From: an uncultured Lachnospiraceae bacterium
Lineage (GTDB): Bacteria; Bacillota; Clostridia; Lachnospirales; Lachnospiraceae
DNA length: 51,995 nucleotides
Direction: 5' to 3'
Assembly (NCBI GenBank): GCA_910586955.1
Contig: CAJUMM010000009.1
Span: 12,439 to 64,433 of the forward strand
Part shown: positions 7,507 to 16,524 of the stretch, one piece after another
Numbering within the stretch: the first letter of the stretch is position 1
How the letters are laid out: each line of letters starts with the position of its first letter
The notes under the pieces: generated by a model
Told to the model about the DNA's origin: nothing
Database searches by the model: none
Seen by the model: only the letters and a program-made list of their open reading frames with translations
Made by a program: the position numbers and the translations under genes

Positions 7507-8049
7507 ATGGCGCTAATAGAAAAACAGAAGTATACTTCAAAGGATTATTGGAATCTGCCGGAGGACAGGCGTGCAGAACTCATTGACGGGAAATTCTATG
7601 ATATGGCTCCTCCCAGCTTCCAGCATCAGAAACTGGTATCCGAACTTACACAGCTTTTTGGCTCTTACGTAAAAGCCCATAACGGTAACTGTGAGGTTAT
7701 TCCTGCTCCATTTGCCGTCAATCTCGAAGCGGATGATAAAGACTGGGTAGAACCAGATATCAGCATCATCTGTGATCATTCAAAACTTACACCGAAAGGC
7801 TGCATAGGCGCACCGGATCTGATTGTAGAAATTGTCTCTCTGTCCAGCCGAAAAACAGATTATATCATCAAAAGCGGAAAATATGCCATTGCCGGAGTCC
7901 GGGAGTATTGGATTGTAGATCCGGAAAAGGAACGCATTACCATCTACCACTATGAGGAAGATGCCGCTCCGGTTATTTATCCTTTTTCCTCCGGATTTGA
8001 ATCCTCCGTATTTCCCGGGCTGCGAATTGCAATAGCAACGCTCTTATAA
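7507..8049 (+). CDS. Uma2 family protein (DUF820, PD-(D/E)XK-like fold)
   Basis: The 180-residue protein carries the DUF820/Uma2 core: LPEDRRAELIDGKFYDMAPP, then WVEPDISIICDHSKL, then PDLIVEIVSLSSRKTDY (the E-x-V/S catalytic strand) and YWIVDPEKERITIYHY. The fold belongs to the restriction-endonuclease-like superfamily, but physiological substrates are unknown. The ATG at 7507 follows AAAGAAAGGATG; an earlier in-frame start at 7405 has no binding site. It stands alone, convergent with the DUF1461 gene and overlapping its end by six bases. Such genes are often mobile and present in many copies. Confidence 0.85.
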   Translation: MALIEKQKYTSKDYWNLPEDRRAELIDGKFYDMAPPSFQHQKLVSELTQLFGSYVKAHNGNCEVIPAPFAVNLEADDKDWVEPDISIICDHSKLTPKGCIGAPDLIVEIVSLSSRKTDYIIKSGKYAIAGVREYWIVDPEKERITIYHYEEDAAPVIYPFSSGFESSVFPGLRIAIATLL

Positions 8050-8682
8050 AGAGCTTCTCCATTTGACTTTCCTGTACACTACCCCGCACACCACGCTTCC
8101 CAGCACCACACATCCCAGAATCATCAGGGCACAGTGGAGGAAAAAGGTATCCGGCAGGATTGTGATCACCGGATCCGTAAGGGGATCGAAAAGCCAGTAA
8201 TCGTTGTCGAAAGCCAGGTGGTGAAAGGTTACGAAGGCCCGGTCCCAGTTCAGGGCCACAAAAAGGCCCAGCACCGCCGGAAGGGCCACCGTCAGAATAG
8301 AAGCCAGCTTCAGATACAGGAACTCCTTTCTTCGGGCGCAGAAAATAATTCCCGCTGCGCTTAAGACCACGCCTCCCAGAGCCAGGTACTCAAAGAGATT
8401 AAAAATCACTTTCACTTCCTCAAAGTGAATCCTCCCCGGATCTGACATGGCAAGGCTGGGAAACTTAAGCCTTTCCTTTCCCAGGGACAGGTTGTAATCA
8501 ATCAGCACGTCATAATTTTCCCGGATCTCTTCCTCCGTATAGCCGGACTGGGCCGGAATGTCCAGGGCCTTAATATCCAGATAGTAGAGCGGCCGGAAGG
8601 CCAGCACCGCTACCACGGAAACGGAAATGACAGTCAGGGTCAGCACAAGGGCCAGAAGGGTGTGGTATACTTTCGCTTTCAT
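8044..8682 (-). CDS. DUF1461 / TIGR01906 family integral membrane protein
   Basis: This 212-residue protein has four predicted membrane segments (about residues 9-30, 95-113, 122-145 and 180-203). Between the first two is an extracytoplasmic stretch with YTEEEIRENYDVLIDYNLS, and between the last two NWDRAFVTFHHLAFDNDYWLF, both hallmark motifs of the TIGR01906 family common in Firmicutes. No biochemical function is established. It appears monocistronic; the ATG follows GGAGGAAACACC. Confidence 0.85.
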   Translation of the reverse strand: MKAKVYHTLLALVLTLTVISVSVVAVLAFRPLYYLDIKALDIPAQSGYTEEEIRENYDVLIDYNLSLGKERLKFPSLAMSDPGRIHFEEVKVIFNLFEYLALGGVVLSAAGIIFCARRKEFLYLKLASILTVALPAVLGLFVALNWDRAFVTFHHLAFDNDYWLFDPLTDPVITILPDTFFLHCALMILGCVVLGSVVCGVVYRKVKWRSSL

Positions 8683-8764
8683 GGTGTTTCCTCCATATTT
8701 ACAGAAAAGTATACCACAAAACGGCCCCGGTACAAATCATTTCTTGAAAAATCTCCTCCGGCAC

Positions 8765-9550
8765 TTATCCGGCATGGTTTTTCAGTTTCCTGGTAATCTG
8801 GGTCGCCCCCTCAATAAACCAGTTGAAATCCATGCCCACCGTGGCGCTCTGCACAAACCCTTTCTGCATATTCTGAATTGCCACCTCCACATTAGAGCTG
8901 TACATAATAATAAATTTCCCCGCATCCAGCACCGCCTTTTTTATTCTCTCAATGGCGGTTTTAAAGTCTTCCGACTCAAACTGGGCCGGTATCCCCATGG
9001 CTACCGAGAGATCGTAGGGGCCGATAAAAATACCGTCGATTCCCTCCACCCGGATAATGTTTTCAATGTCATCCAGGCATTCCCTGGTCTCGCACTGGGG
9101 AATCAAAAGGGTCTCCCGGTTGCAGTAGTCAAAATATTCCTGGAGATCCCCGGTCACAAAATGATCATACCCAAATCCGCAGGCCCGTCCGAATCCCACC
9201 CCTCTTCTTCCCAGGGGATAGTACTTGCCATACTCCACAATGCGCTTTACTTCCTCAATGGAATGCACCTGGGGAATAATCAATCCCCCTGCTCCCACAT
9301 CCAGCATTTTCAAAATAGACGCCCGTGTGGAATCCTTCACCCGGACCAGGGGCGTCTTACCCCGGAGCTGGGCCGCCCGGATGGCGTTTGCACTGCTTTC
9401 CACATCAAAAGGCCCGTGCTCCGTATCAATGATAAAATAGTCCATGGCAGACATGGACAGAGCTTCGGCAGAATCCCCGTTCCCCAGTTCCAGAAAGGTC
9501 CCCACGGTCATTTCCCCCCGCTCAATCTTTTCTTTTAATAAATTTTTCAT
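8765..9550 (-). CDS. HpcH/HpaI family class II aldolase, probable 2-keto-3-deoxy-sugar-acid aldolase
   Basis: The 261-residue TIM-barrel protein has the family's metal and substrate motifs: DYFIIDTEHGPFD, GGLIIPQVHSIEE, LIPQCETRECLDDI and GIFIGPYDLSVAMG. The family cleaves 2-keto-3-deoxy acids to pyruvate plus an aldehyde; RhmA, the 2-keto-3-deoxy-L-rhamnonate aldolase, is a member. I used the ATG at 9548-9550, because the longer frame to 9778 runs back through the dehydratase gene. It is last in the locus A operon, 14 bases after the dehydratase, and should split that enzyme's product. The exact sugar acid is not proved by sequence. Confidence 0.85.
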   Translation of the reverse strand: MKNLLKEKIERGEMTVGTFLELGNGDSAEALSMSAMDYFIIDTEHGPFDVESSANAIRAAQLRGKTPLVRVKDSTRASILKMLDVGAGGLIIPQVHSIEEVKRIVEYGKYYPLGRRGVGFGRACGFGYDHFVTGDLQEYFDYCNRETLLIPQCETRECLDDIENIIRVEGIDGIFIGPYDLSVAMGIPAQFESEDFKTAIERIKKAVLDAGKFIIMYSSNVEVAIQNMQKGFVQSATVGMDFNWFIEGATQITRKLKNHAG

Positions 9551-9564
9551 CACCTGCACCTGTA

Positions 9565-10704
9565 TCAGCGCCTCCTTTCGCCGTTCTCCCACCTCTCCAG
9601 CACCGGAAAATCCGGGTTTAGCTCTATGCCGTATCCCGGAGAATCCGAAAGCTCCAGCCAGCCGTCTTTTTCCGTATAATCCGCAAGAAACAGCGGACGG
9701 CATCCACTGGTCAACCGCTCCATATAGGGAGATACCGTGCTGTTCATCACTACGTGCATACCTGCCGTACAGGGACAATGGGGAATCACCGTCACACCTT
9801 TTGCCGAGGCATAAGCCATGATTTTTTTCAGCTCACTCACCCCGCCGCAGTACTCAATATCCGGTTGTAAAATATCCACACATCCCTTGTCTATCAGCTC
9901 CCTGGCTCCCCATCTGCTGTGCTCATGCTCTCCGGTGGTAAGCATAATATCCATGGCATTTAATATGGGCCGCAGTCTTTGGTAACCTTCTATGTCATCC
10001 GGTACCAAGGGCTCCTCCAGCCACTTAATCCCATATTCCTTAAGCCGTTCCGCCATTTTAATTGTATAGTTATAATCCCAGCCGCACCAGCAGTCGCACA
10101 TAATATCCGCATCCGGTCCCATAATCTCCCGCACCTGCCGCACACGCTCTACATTCCCGCGGATGCCCTCCGCCCCGTGTTCCGGCCCGTAGGGCATGGG
10201 AATCTTGGAACCCATGTAGTTATTTTCCTTGTGAAGTTCCGCCTGGGGGCCTGTGCCGTAGCAGCGGATTTTCTCCCGGACCTTTCCCCCCAGAAGCTGG
10301 TAAACCGGCAGTTTCGCTATCTTCCCGAAAATCTCCCAGAGGGCAATGTCAATGGCCGAGATGGCCATAAGGGCGGCTCCTCTCCTTCCAAAGGGAATGG
10401 ATGCCTTGAACATCATATCCCACAGCCTCTCAATCTCCAGAGGATTCTGCCCCAGAAGCATAGGCCCGAAAAAGCGGCTGACCAGATCCCCGCATACATT
10501 GTAAGTCCCCGTCTGCCCGTATCCGTATGTACCGTCGTCGCAGGTTATCTTCACTGCAAAGACGCCCCACTCCCGCACAATTTTCAGTATCTTATCATGC
10601 TCCGGGAAGATAGAATACGGCTTTTCAACAGGCACTTCATTCCACTTCTCATCCATCTTCGGAGACTCGAAAATAAGTACTTCTACTTTCTCAATTCTGC
10701 ACAT
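9565..10704 (-). CDS. Enolase-superfamily sugar-acid dehydratase (rhamnonate dehydratase-like)
   Basis: The 379-residue protein belongs to the mandelate racemase/muconate lactonizing subgroup. The N-terminal capping domain is followed by a barrel with IMCDCWCGWDYNYT (first Asp ligand), KWLEEPLVPDD (second acidic ligand), LTTGEHEHSRWGARELI (third) and VTVIPHCPC with the catalytic His. The GEH third ligand and C-terminal His fit the L-rhamnonate dehydratase group, which converts L-rhamnonate to 2-keto-3-deoxy-L-rhamnonate and water. Position between an SDR and an HpaI aldolase supports this step. Related sugar acids such as L-lyxonate or L-mannonate remain possible. Confidence 0.82.
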   Translation of the reverse strand: MCRIEKVEVLIFESPKMDEKWNEVPVEKPYSIFPEHDKILKIVREWGVFAVKITCDDGTYGYGQTGTYNVCGDLVSRFFGPMLLGQNPLEIERLWDMMFKASIPFGRRGAALMAISAIDIALWEIFGKIAKLPVYQLLGGKVREKIRCYGTGPQAELHKENNYMGSKIPMPYGPEHGAEGIRGNVERVRQVREIMGPDADIMCDCWCGWDYNYTIKMAERLKEYGIKWLEEPLVPDDIEGYQRLRPILNAMDIMLTTGEHEHSRWGARELIDKGCVDILQPDIEYCGGVSELKKIMAYASAKGVTVIPHCPCTAGMHVVMNSTVSPYMERLTSGCRPLFLADYTEKDGWLELSDSPGYGIELNPDFPVLERWENGERRR

Positions 10705-10725
10705 TTTGTCTTTTCCTTTCTCTCA

Positions 10726-11511
10726 TCAGTGGCTCCCCTTCATGGGACGTTCCGGGCGCCAGCCCTCCACACCCATGGAAAGGTATCCTCCGTCTACCCG
10801 CAAATCCGTCCCGGTAATGGCGCTGGCACCGTCACTTAACAAAAACACTGCCGGCTCCGCCACCTCTTTTGCCTCTATAATCCGGTCAATCATGTGCATC
10901 CTCCGAAACAGAGGATCCTCATGGTCCGCATCGCACTCGTCCGTCCAGACCGCCGCCGGGCTGACACTGTTGACCCGGATACAAGGGGCCAGATCCATAG
11001 CCGCACATCTGGTAAGCTGTCCCACCGCCCCCTTGGCCGTATTGTAGGTCCAGCGGCGGGGCTGGGCGATATACTGGGAAATACTGCTGACATTTACAAT
11101 GGCCCCCGGCTTGTCCAAACCGTGAACGCGGACAAACTGGGTAATCATAGACGCATAAGCGATAGGGCCTGCTTCCATCACATGCTCCCAATCCGCTCTT
11201 TCGGCGTCCAGATATTTTGCCGTAAACGGAAACGCGTTATTTACAAGGTAGTCCACCTTTCCAAAGAGACGTACCGCCTCATCTGCCACAGAAATACAGA
11301 AACTTTCGCTTCCCATATCCCCGCTAAGAAAGAAAAGGGGCGCCTTATATTTTTCCCGCAGCTCCTGCACCGCTCTTTCTCCGGAAACCGCATTCCGTCC
11401 CGTTATCAAAACTCCCACGCCGCATTCCAGAAGCCGCTCCGTAACTGCCTTTCCGATTCCCCTGGTTCCTCCTGTGACGATTGCGAATTTTCCCTTTTCC
11501 AGTCCTTTCAT
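10726..11511 (-). CDS. Short-chain dehydrogenase/reductase, probable sugar 1-dehydrogenase
   Basis: The 261-residue Rossmann protein has all classical SDR motifs: nucleotide-binding TGGTRGIG (about residue 14), VNNAFPF in place of NNAG, catalytic Ser in IVNVSSISQY, and YNTAKGA with the Tyr-x-x-x-Lys pair. The C-terminus DLRVDGGYLSMG is typical of the family. In this operon it most likely oxidises the imported sugar to its lactone with NAD(P)+, the first step of a non-phosphorylative pathway, but a reductase acting later cannot be excluded. It follows the PfkB kinase after 136 bases. Confidence 0.85.
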   Translation of the reverse strand: MKGLEKGKFAIVTGGTRGIGKAVTERLLECGVGVLITGRNAVSGERAVQELREKYKAPLFFLSGDMGSESFCISVADEAVRLFGKVDYLVNNAFPFTAKYLDAERADWEHVMEAGPIAYASMITQFVRVHGLDKPGAIVNVSSISQYIAQPRRWTYNTAKGAVGQLTRCAAMDLAPCIRVNSVSPAAVWTDECDADHEDPLFRRMHMIDRIIEAKEVAEPAVFLLSDGASAITGTDLRVDGGYLSMGVEGWRPERPMKGSH

Positions 11512-11647
11512 CCTGCACTCCTATTTTTAGTTCTGCTTTTATTATAGTTCCGCATCCGCCTTTCCTGCGCACATCACCAAGAAGAATTCGCGGCCGCTTA
11601 TGCGTCCACTCATTCTTCTGTGCGCACTCCGGGCTTCTGCTGTTTTT

Positions 11648-12586
11648 TTAGTTCTCCTGCAAAAATGCCTCCAGCTCCGCTCTGGAGGGCGCTCCCTCCA
11701 TGGGACCCTGCTTCCCCACGGACATGGCCCCGGCGGCGTTGGCAAAACGCCCGCATTCCCGGATGCTCTTCCCCTGGATAAGGGCAGTCAGGAACGCACC
11801 GCAGAAGGTATCGCCGGCTCCCGTGGGATCCACCTCCTCCACCGGGAAGCTTGGCACATCCACCACCTGGTCCTTGGTGAAGATGCGGCAGCCTGCCTCC
11901 CCGTTTTTCAGAATTACCATCTTGCCCTGGGACGCCCACTGCCGGCAGCCCTGGTCGTCGGTTGCCGCCCCCGTGAACATCACGGCTTCCGACTTGCTGG
12001 GAAAAATAACACTGGCCCGCTCAATTACCGGCCCGCACATTTTTTTAATCTCTTCCACACTCAGTGCCTCCGGGCGGATATTCGGGTCAAAACTAATCCG
12101 GGTTTCTTCCGGAAGCTCCTTTACCAGCTTGTAGACGGCCTGGGCACTCATCTGGTTCGTAGACATGGTAAAGCCTGTAATGTGCACCCACTTTGTCCCT
12201 TTTAGCCTTTCCGTCTCCACATCATCCGGCGTCAGCATCCCCGGCGCCGCATCCCGCACATGATACAAAAAATTCCTGCTCCCGTCCGAACTGTAGGATA
12301 CAAAGGCCACGCCTGTGGAGGCATCGGGACAGACACGGATCATAGAACAGTCCACACCGCTCTCCTTCAAGCGGCTGGTCACACAGCGTCCAAAGCCGTC
12401 GTCACCCACCACTCCGATCATGGCGCAGTCCGCTCCCAGCTTTGCCGCCGCATTCAGCATAATCGGCGTATCCCCGCTTGGGTAGGGTCCGGTAAAATCT
12501 GCCGCCTGATCAAGAGGCTTATCCAGTTCTTTCCGCATAATCTCACACAGCAGCGGACCAATGGTCACAATGTCATAGCTCTTCAT
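11648..12586 (-). CDS. PfkB family sugar kinase, copy A (tagatose-kinase-like)
   Basis: The 312-residue kinase has the PfkB signatures: N-terminal GPYPSGDTPIMLNAAAKLG and C-terminal DPTGAGDTFCGAFLTAL with the catalytic Asp and anion hole. The GPYPSG segment resembles TagK-type D-tagatose kinases. It would phosphorylate a ketose or keto-acid with ATP in the cytoplasm. It is about 80% identical by eye to the kinase at 35853-36791, while the genes before it in the two loci are almost identical. The start follows AGGAGGC. The tail shared with copy B extends about 70 bases past the stop into the intergenic region. Confidence 0.88.
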   Translation of the reverse strand: MKSYDIVTIGPLLCEIMRKELDKPLDQAADFTGPYPSGDTPIMLNAAAKLGADCAMIGVVGDDGFGRCVTSRLKESGVDCSMIRVCPDASTGVAFVSYSSDGSRNFLYHVRDAAPGMLTPDDVETERLKGTKWVHITGFTMSTNQMSAQAVYKLVKELPEETRISFDPNIRPEALSVEEIKKMCGPVIERASVIFPSKSEAVMFTGAATDDQGCRQWASQGKMVILKNGEAGCRIFTKDQVVDVPSFPVEEVDPTGAGDTFCGAFLTALIQGKSIRECGRFANAAGAMSVGKQGPMEGAPSRAELEAFLQEN

Positions 12587-12601
12587 AGGAGCCTCCTTTC
12601 T

Positions 12602-13033
12602 TTACGTTTCCCCAATGATATCCACAAATATTTTCCTTGACTGGGGACCGTCAAATTCCATAAAGACGATCTCCTGAGCCTCCCCCATGGTCATCTTTCC
12701 GTTTACCAGGGAGAGAACCGTATTGTTTCCTACCAGGATGGAGCGAAGATGCCCGTAGGCGTTGGCCGAGGTCCTTCCGTAGGTGGGCAGGAAATGAGCA
12801 TGGGAATACTCGTCGTCGTCATTGACCAGACGGTGCAGCAGCACATCCAGATCACTTAAGATACAGTCCAAAGGCTCCGTTACGGTAATGGCACAGTTGG
12901 TGTGGGCCGTCACTACGGATACAATGCCGTTTCTTACGCCGGAATCCGCCACCAGCTCCTTCACCTTGTCTCCGATGTATTCTGTGTAATACTCATCCTG
13001 GGTCATAACAAAAAATTCGTAATGTTTAACCAT
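12602..13033 (-). CDS. YjbQ / UPF0047 family protein, copy A
   Basis: The 143-residue protein shows the UPF0047 pattern: VVTAHTNCAITVTE, the central SHAHFLPTYGRTSANAYGHL with several His, then a buried strand and VFMEFDGPQSRK. Family members are annotated as secondary thiamine-phosphate synthase because YjbQ shows weak activity in vitro; the true role is unknown. The gene lies between the amidohydrolase (stop two bases upstream of this ATG) and the kinase, so it probably belongs to sugar catabolism here. All but its last roughly 75 bases are identical to copy B. Confidence 0.85.
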   Translation of the reverse strand: MVKHYEFFVMTQDEYYTEYIGDKVKELVADSGVRNGIVSVVTAHTNCAITVTEPLDCILSDLDVLLHRLVNDDDEYSHAHFLPTYGRTSANAYGHLRSILVGNNTVLSLVNGKMTMGEAQEIVFMEFDGPQSRKIFVDIIGET

Positions 13034-13773
13034 CCCTACACCTCCATTCCCATAAACCGCATTGCATTCTCTCCCATAACCATAGCCCGCTGCTTCGGGC
13101 GCAGGTTCAGGGCTTCCGTGGCCTTCACCATACGCTTCTGCTCGATCCGGGGATAGGTGGAGCCGAACATCACCTTGTCGTAAAGCATCCTGTCAATCCA
13201 GTATTCCCCCAGCTGATCATTGAAGGTGGTCTGGAAAAACTGCTTGGGAGAGTCAAAATAAAGGAGAGCCGTATCTGCATAGAGATTGGGATACTTTAAG
13301 ATCAGCATCGCCGTCTCCCGGGTCCAGGGCCAGCCGAAATGTCCCAGGCACATGCGGAGATCGGGATATTCAATGGCCACTTCCTCAAAGTTCAGAGGAT
13401 TGGAGTACTTGGAGGGACTGTTCTTTACCCAGGTCATTCCTGCCTCAAAGAGAATGGGCTTGTTGTATTTGAGGCAGAGCTGGTAGATGGGTTTCATTAT
13501 GGGATCTCCCGGCATAAAGTACTGCATGGCGGGGCTTAATTTCAGGCCTTTCATATCAAGCTCCGTAAAGGCTTTCTCCAGCACTTCCGCTGCGTCTTTT
13601 CTGTGAGGATCCACGCCGGCGAAGCCTATCAGGCGGTCCGGATAGATATCTGCCAGCTTTTTCACTTCCTCATTGGATACAATGACGCCCCCTGCCCTGG
13701 TGGTGACATCTTCTGCGGAGAGAACTGCTTTGTCAATTCCCGCCGCATCTAACTGGGTGATAAAGAGGCTCAA
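12678..13773 (-). repeat. 1,096-bp identical direct repeat, copy A
   Basis: Reading both copies side by side I find no difference between 12678-13773 and 36906-38001 (constant offset 24,228). The first mismatches outside are at 12677/36905 (a against g) and 13774/38002 (g against a), after which differences become frequent. The repeat covers most of yjbQ and most of the amidohydrolase gene. Confidence 0.9.
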
Positions 13774-13887
13774 GGGCCATACATGCTGCTTATAGAGAAA
13801 GTACTGTTCTCTCCGGAATTTAATTTTTTGGGGATCTTCGCAGATTTCCTCAAAGAACCCCGGAAAGGTATGTATATCAATGATCAT
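13036..13887 (-). CDS. Amidohydrolase-2 family protein, copy A, with atypical active site
   Basis: This 283-residue TIM-barrel protein matches the amidohydrolase-2 family (PF04909; lactonases and decarboxylases): LIGFAGVDPHRKDAAEVLEK, KGLKLSPAMQYFMPGD, MCLGHFGWPWTRE and VMFGSTYPRIEQ. Two key positions are altered: the usual D-x-H-x-H start reads DIHTFPG, so the second metal His is Phe, and the usual GSDYP reads GSTYP, so the catalytic Asp is Thr. Both changes are also in copy B. In locus A the context would suit a sugar lactonase, but these losses argue for a different chemistry or a binding role. Identical to copy B except near the N-terminus. Confidence 0.8.
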   Translation of the reverse strand: MIIDIHTFPGFFEEICEDPQKIKFRREQYFLYKQHVWPLSLFITQLDAAGIDKAVLSAEDVTTRAGGVIVSNEEVKKLADIYPDRLIGFAGVDPHRKDAAEVLEKAFTELDMKGLKLSPAMQYFMPGDPIMKPIYQLCLKYNKPILFEAGMTWVKNSPSKYSNPLNFEEVAIEYPDLRMCLGHFGWPWTRETAMLILKYPNLYADTALLYFDSPKQFFQTTFNDQLGEYWIDRMLYDKVMFGSTYPRIEQKRMVKATEALNLRPKQRAMVMGENAMRFMGMEV

Positions 13888-13899
13888 AGGCCCTCCTGT

Positions 13900-14865
13900 C
13901 TACGCAAGGCTCTGCTTATTCCGCAGAGTATCTACCAGCATGGCAAATATCAGAATCAGCCCCTTTACAAGGCTCTGCCAATAGGACTGCAGGCCTACCA
14001 GCACCATGCCGTTGGAGACTACCGCCAGAAGCAGGCAGCCGATAAGCGTGCCTGTAATCCGGCCTTTTCCTCCCGACATGGCAATGCCGCCGATGACACA
14101 GGGGGAAATAAAGTCAAATTCCCGCCCGGTCAAGGTAATGGGGGCACAGGCCGCAGACTGGGCCGCCGTCACAATGCCTGCGAAACCGGATATCAATCCC
14201 ATAATTGTGAAAATCTGAATCTGGGTGCGCTCGATCTTAATTCCGCTGTAATAGCTGGCCTGGATATTTCCGCCTACCGCATAGACCCGCCGTCCGAAGG
14301 CCGTACTGCTTAAGATATACCCTGCCACGATCATCACTCCCAGCATATAGAATACCGAGATAGGAACCCCCAATACCGTCATACGTCCGAAAGCAAAAAA
14401 CTTGTCGCTTGTCAGGGTAATGGTCTTAATATCGGTAAAAATATATGCCACCGCACGGTATATTAATTGGGTACCCGTGGTGGCCATCAGGGAATTTAAG
14501 TGGGCTTTCGCCACAAGGATCCCGTTGATGCAGCCGCAGAGGGTGGATACCAGAAGGGCAATCACACACCCTGCCAAAATAGGTACTCCCTTGGAATACA
14601 AAACGCCAAATGCCATCACGCCCACTGCCGCCGTACTGGTGGTAGAAAGGTCAATGTTCCCGCTGATGATCACCATGGTCATGCCGGAAGCAAAAATCCC
14701 AATCACGGAAGCGTTCAGAAGAATGGTGAGGATATTGGACATTTTCCAAAAGGTAGGATTTAATATCCCGAAAACTATCATCAGCACAATCATCGCAATG
14801 GCAGTGCTGACCACCGGTGATTTCCAGTCAAAATTTTTTATCTTTTCATTCATCGCATTTACCAT
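13900..14865 (-). CDS. Sugar ABC transporter permease (RbsC/XylH type), locus A
   Basis: The 321-residue protein is a polytopic permease of the BPD_transp_2 family with about eight to ten hydrophobic segments; the motif GNIDLSTTSTAAVGVMAFG and the late FDFISPCVIGGIAMSGGKG are typical. It would form a homodimeric channel for the ATPase encoded just before. The ATG at 14863-14865 overlaps the ATPase stop codon (ATGGTAA), indicating coupling; an ATG four codons later (14851-14853) is equally possible. Longer forms run back into the ATPase gene. Confidence 0.88.
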   Translation of the reverse strand: MVNAMNEKIKNFDWKSPVVSTAIAMIVLMIVFGILNPTFWKMSNILTILLNASVIGIFASGMTMVIISGNIDLSTTSTAAVGVMAFGVLYSKGVPILAGCVIALLVSTLCGCINGILVAKAHLNSLMATTGTQLIYRAVAYIFTDIKTITLTSDKFFAFGRMTVLGVPISVFYMLGVMIVAGYILSSTAFGRRVYAVGGNIQASYYSGIKIERTQIQIFTIMGLISGFAGIVTAAQSAACAPITLTGREFDFISPCVIGGIAMSGGKGRITGTLIGCLLLAVVSNGMVLVGLQSYWQSLVKGLILIFAMLVDTLRNKQSLA

Positions 14866-16340
14866 CCAATCGCATATTCCATAAGCCCCTCCTGAGAGAG
14901 TTCGTCTTTTTTCAGTTCCCCGGACAGTCTGCCCTGGCACATGACATAGACCCGGTCGGACAATGCCAGAACCTCCGGAAGTTCACAGGAAATCATAAGA
15001 ATCCCCACTCCCTGGGCGCACATATCTTCCAATATCTTATAGATCTCACTCTTGGTTCCCACATCCACGCCCCGGGTAGGTTCATTGATGAGAATAACCT
15101 TTGGATTCATGCGGATCCATTTGCCCAGCAGTACCTTCTGCTGGTTCCCGCCGCTTAAGGATTTGACTTCCGCATCCATCCCTTTGGCTTTGATTTCCAG
15201 CATCTCCATCATGCGGGCCGTCTCGCCGGTCTCCCGCTTTTTATCCATAATCCAGCCCTTGGAAAGTTCCGTAATAGAGGGGGCCGTAATGTTGGCCTTG
15301 ATGCTCTGCATCATATAAAGTCCTGTCACTTTCCGCTCCGGAGGTACATATGCAATCCTGTTTTTTACTGCATCCTGGGTATTGCGGATACGGACTTCCT
15401 GCCCTTCCAGAAAAATCTCTCCGGAGTCTCTTTTCCTGACGCCGTATATTTCTTCCAGAAGCTCCGTAGTGCCGCTCCCCATTAATCCAAACAGGCTGAC
15501 TATCTCACCTTGTCTCACATGGATGCTTATGTCCTGGACAATGCCTCCGGTAATATGCCTGGCCTCAAAGATCACCTTACCCGGTTCCAGGGTTTTATGA
15601 GGATACAGCTGATCGATGGTTCTTCCCACCATCATCCGGATAATGTCGTCCCGTTTTGCATCCTTAATATCCATCTCCCCGATATACACGCCGTCCCGTA
15701 TCACTTCCACCCGGTCCGCCACCTCGAACAATTCTTCCAGCCTGTGGGAAATATAGATAAAAGAAACCTTCCGCTCCCGCAGCCTCCGTATCATCCGGAA
15801 CAGGCTCTTTGTCTCCTCGTCATTCAGTGCGGCCGTAGGCTCGTCCATTACGATAATTTTATTCTTTCTGGAAACAGCCTTGGCAATCTCCACCAGCTGC
15901 TTCTGGGCCATAGAAAGCTCATGGAGTTTCGTTCTCGGATCAATCTCAAATTCCACTTCCTTAAGAGCCTCTGCAGCAAGCTCATGGGCTTTCTTCCAGT
16001 CAATCCTGCCAAGGCCCTTCTGCGGAAGCCTGCCTGAAAATATATTTTCCGTTACCGAAAGATCTTTATAATAGTTAAGTTCCTGATAAATTACGCTGAT
16101 GCCTTTTTGAATGGCTTCCTGGGGAGATTTAAAATTCTCCTTCTCACCGTTTACGAAAATCTCTCCGCTGCTTGCCTCCAGGCTTCCCGCAAGTATTTTC
16201 ATCAATGTGGATTTTCCCGCCCCGTTCTCTCCTACCAGGGCAAGCACTTCCCCCTGGCCAAGAACCAGGGAAACTCCTTTTAAAGCCGCCACACCCCCAA
16301 AATTTTTCTTTACATCCCTCATCTCCAGCAGATGTTCCAA
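14859..16340 (-). CDS. Sugar ABC transporter ATP-binding protein (RbsA/MglA type), locus A
   Basis: The 493-residue protein has two ABC cassettes. The first carries Walker A GENGAGKST (about residue 37), signature LSMAQKQLVEIAKA and Walker B IIVMDEPTAAL. The second has the usual weaker Walker A of this family (LMGSGTTELLEE), signature LSGGNQQKVLLGKW and Walker B VILINEPTRGVD. It energises import of a monosaccharide. Translation seems to start at TTG (16338-16340), shortly after GAGGA; an ATG six codons in is an alternative. The hairpin at 16413-16435 separates it from the binding-protein gene. Confidence 0.92.
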   Translation of the reverse strand: MEHLLEMRDVKKNFGGVAALKGVSLVLGQGEVLALVGENGAGKSTLMKILAGSLEASSGEIFVNGEKENFKSPQEAIQKGISVIYQELNYYKDLSVTENIFSGRLPQKGLGRIDWKKAHELAAEALKEVEFEIDPRTKLHELSMAQKQLVEIAKAVSRKNKIIVMDEPTAALNDEETKSLFRMIRRLRERKVSFIYISHRLEELFEVADRVEVIRDGVYIGEMDIKDAKRDDIIRMMVGRTIDQLYPHKTLEPGKVIFEARHITGGIVQDISIHVRQGEIVSLFGLMGSGTTELLEEIYGVRKRDSGEIFLEGQEVRIRNTQDAVKNRIAYVPPERKVTGLYMMQSIKANITAPSITELSKGWIMDKKRETGETARMMEMLEIKAKGMDAEVKSLSGGNQQKVLLGKWIRMNPKVILINEPTRGVDVGTKSEIYKILEDMCAQGVGILMISCELPEVLALSDRVYVMCQGRLSGELKKDELSQEGLMEYAIGW

Positions 16341-16412
16341 TGTTCCTCACCACCTTAAATCCGTTCTTCTGCCCTTCAGGAAACAGTCCTTCTGTCTCCG
16401 CTATGAATGGCA

Positions 16413-16435
16413 GCCTGGCGAATCCTCCGCCAGGC
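16413..16435 (-). promoter_or_regulatory. Intercistronic hairpin between binding-protein and ATPase genes
   Basis: GCCTGGCG (16413-16420) and CGCCAGGC (16428-16435) form a perfect 8-bp stem with a 7-base loop. There is no T run on the minus strand after it, so it looks like an RNA-stabilising or processing hairpin that lets the solute-binding protein be made in excess, as is common in ABC operons. Confidence 0.6.
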
Positions 16436-16524
16436 GCCGTTCTTTTTTATAATTAATATGGTCTTATTTTGCATCGACTTCTAAATGTTAAGTGATTAAT
16501 TATATGCTGTCTTTTTCAAATGAT

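Noticed and set aside
11588..11601. Adjacent EcoRI and NotI sites (GAATTCGCGGCCGC), like a cloning linker
   Set aside because: The homologous intergenic region of locus B has a similar GGCCGC...ATGCGTCC stretch without GAATTC, so this is natural sequence rather than vector.
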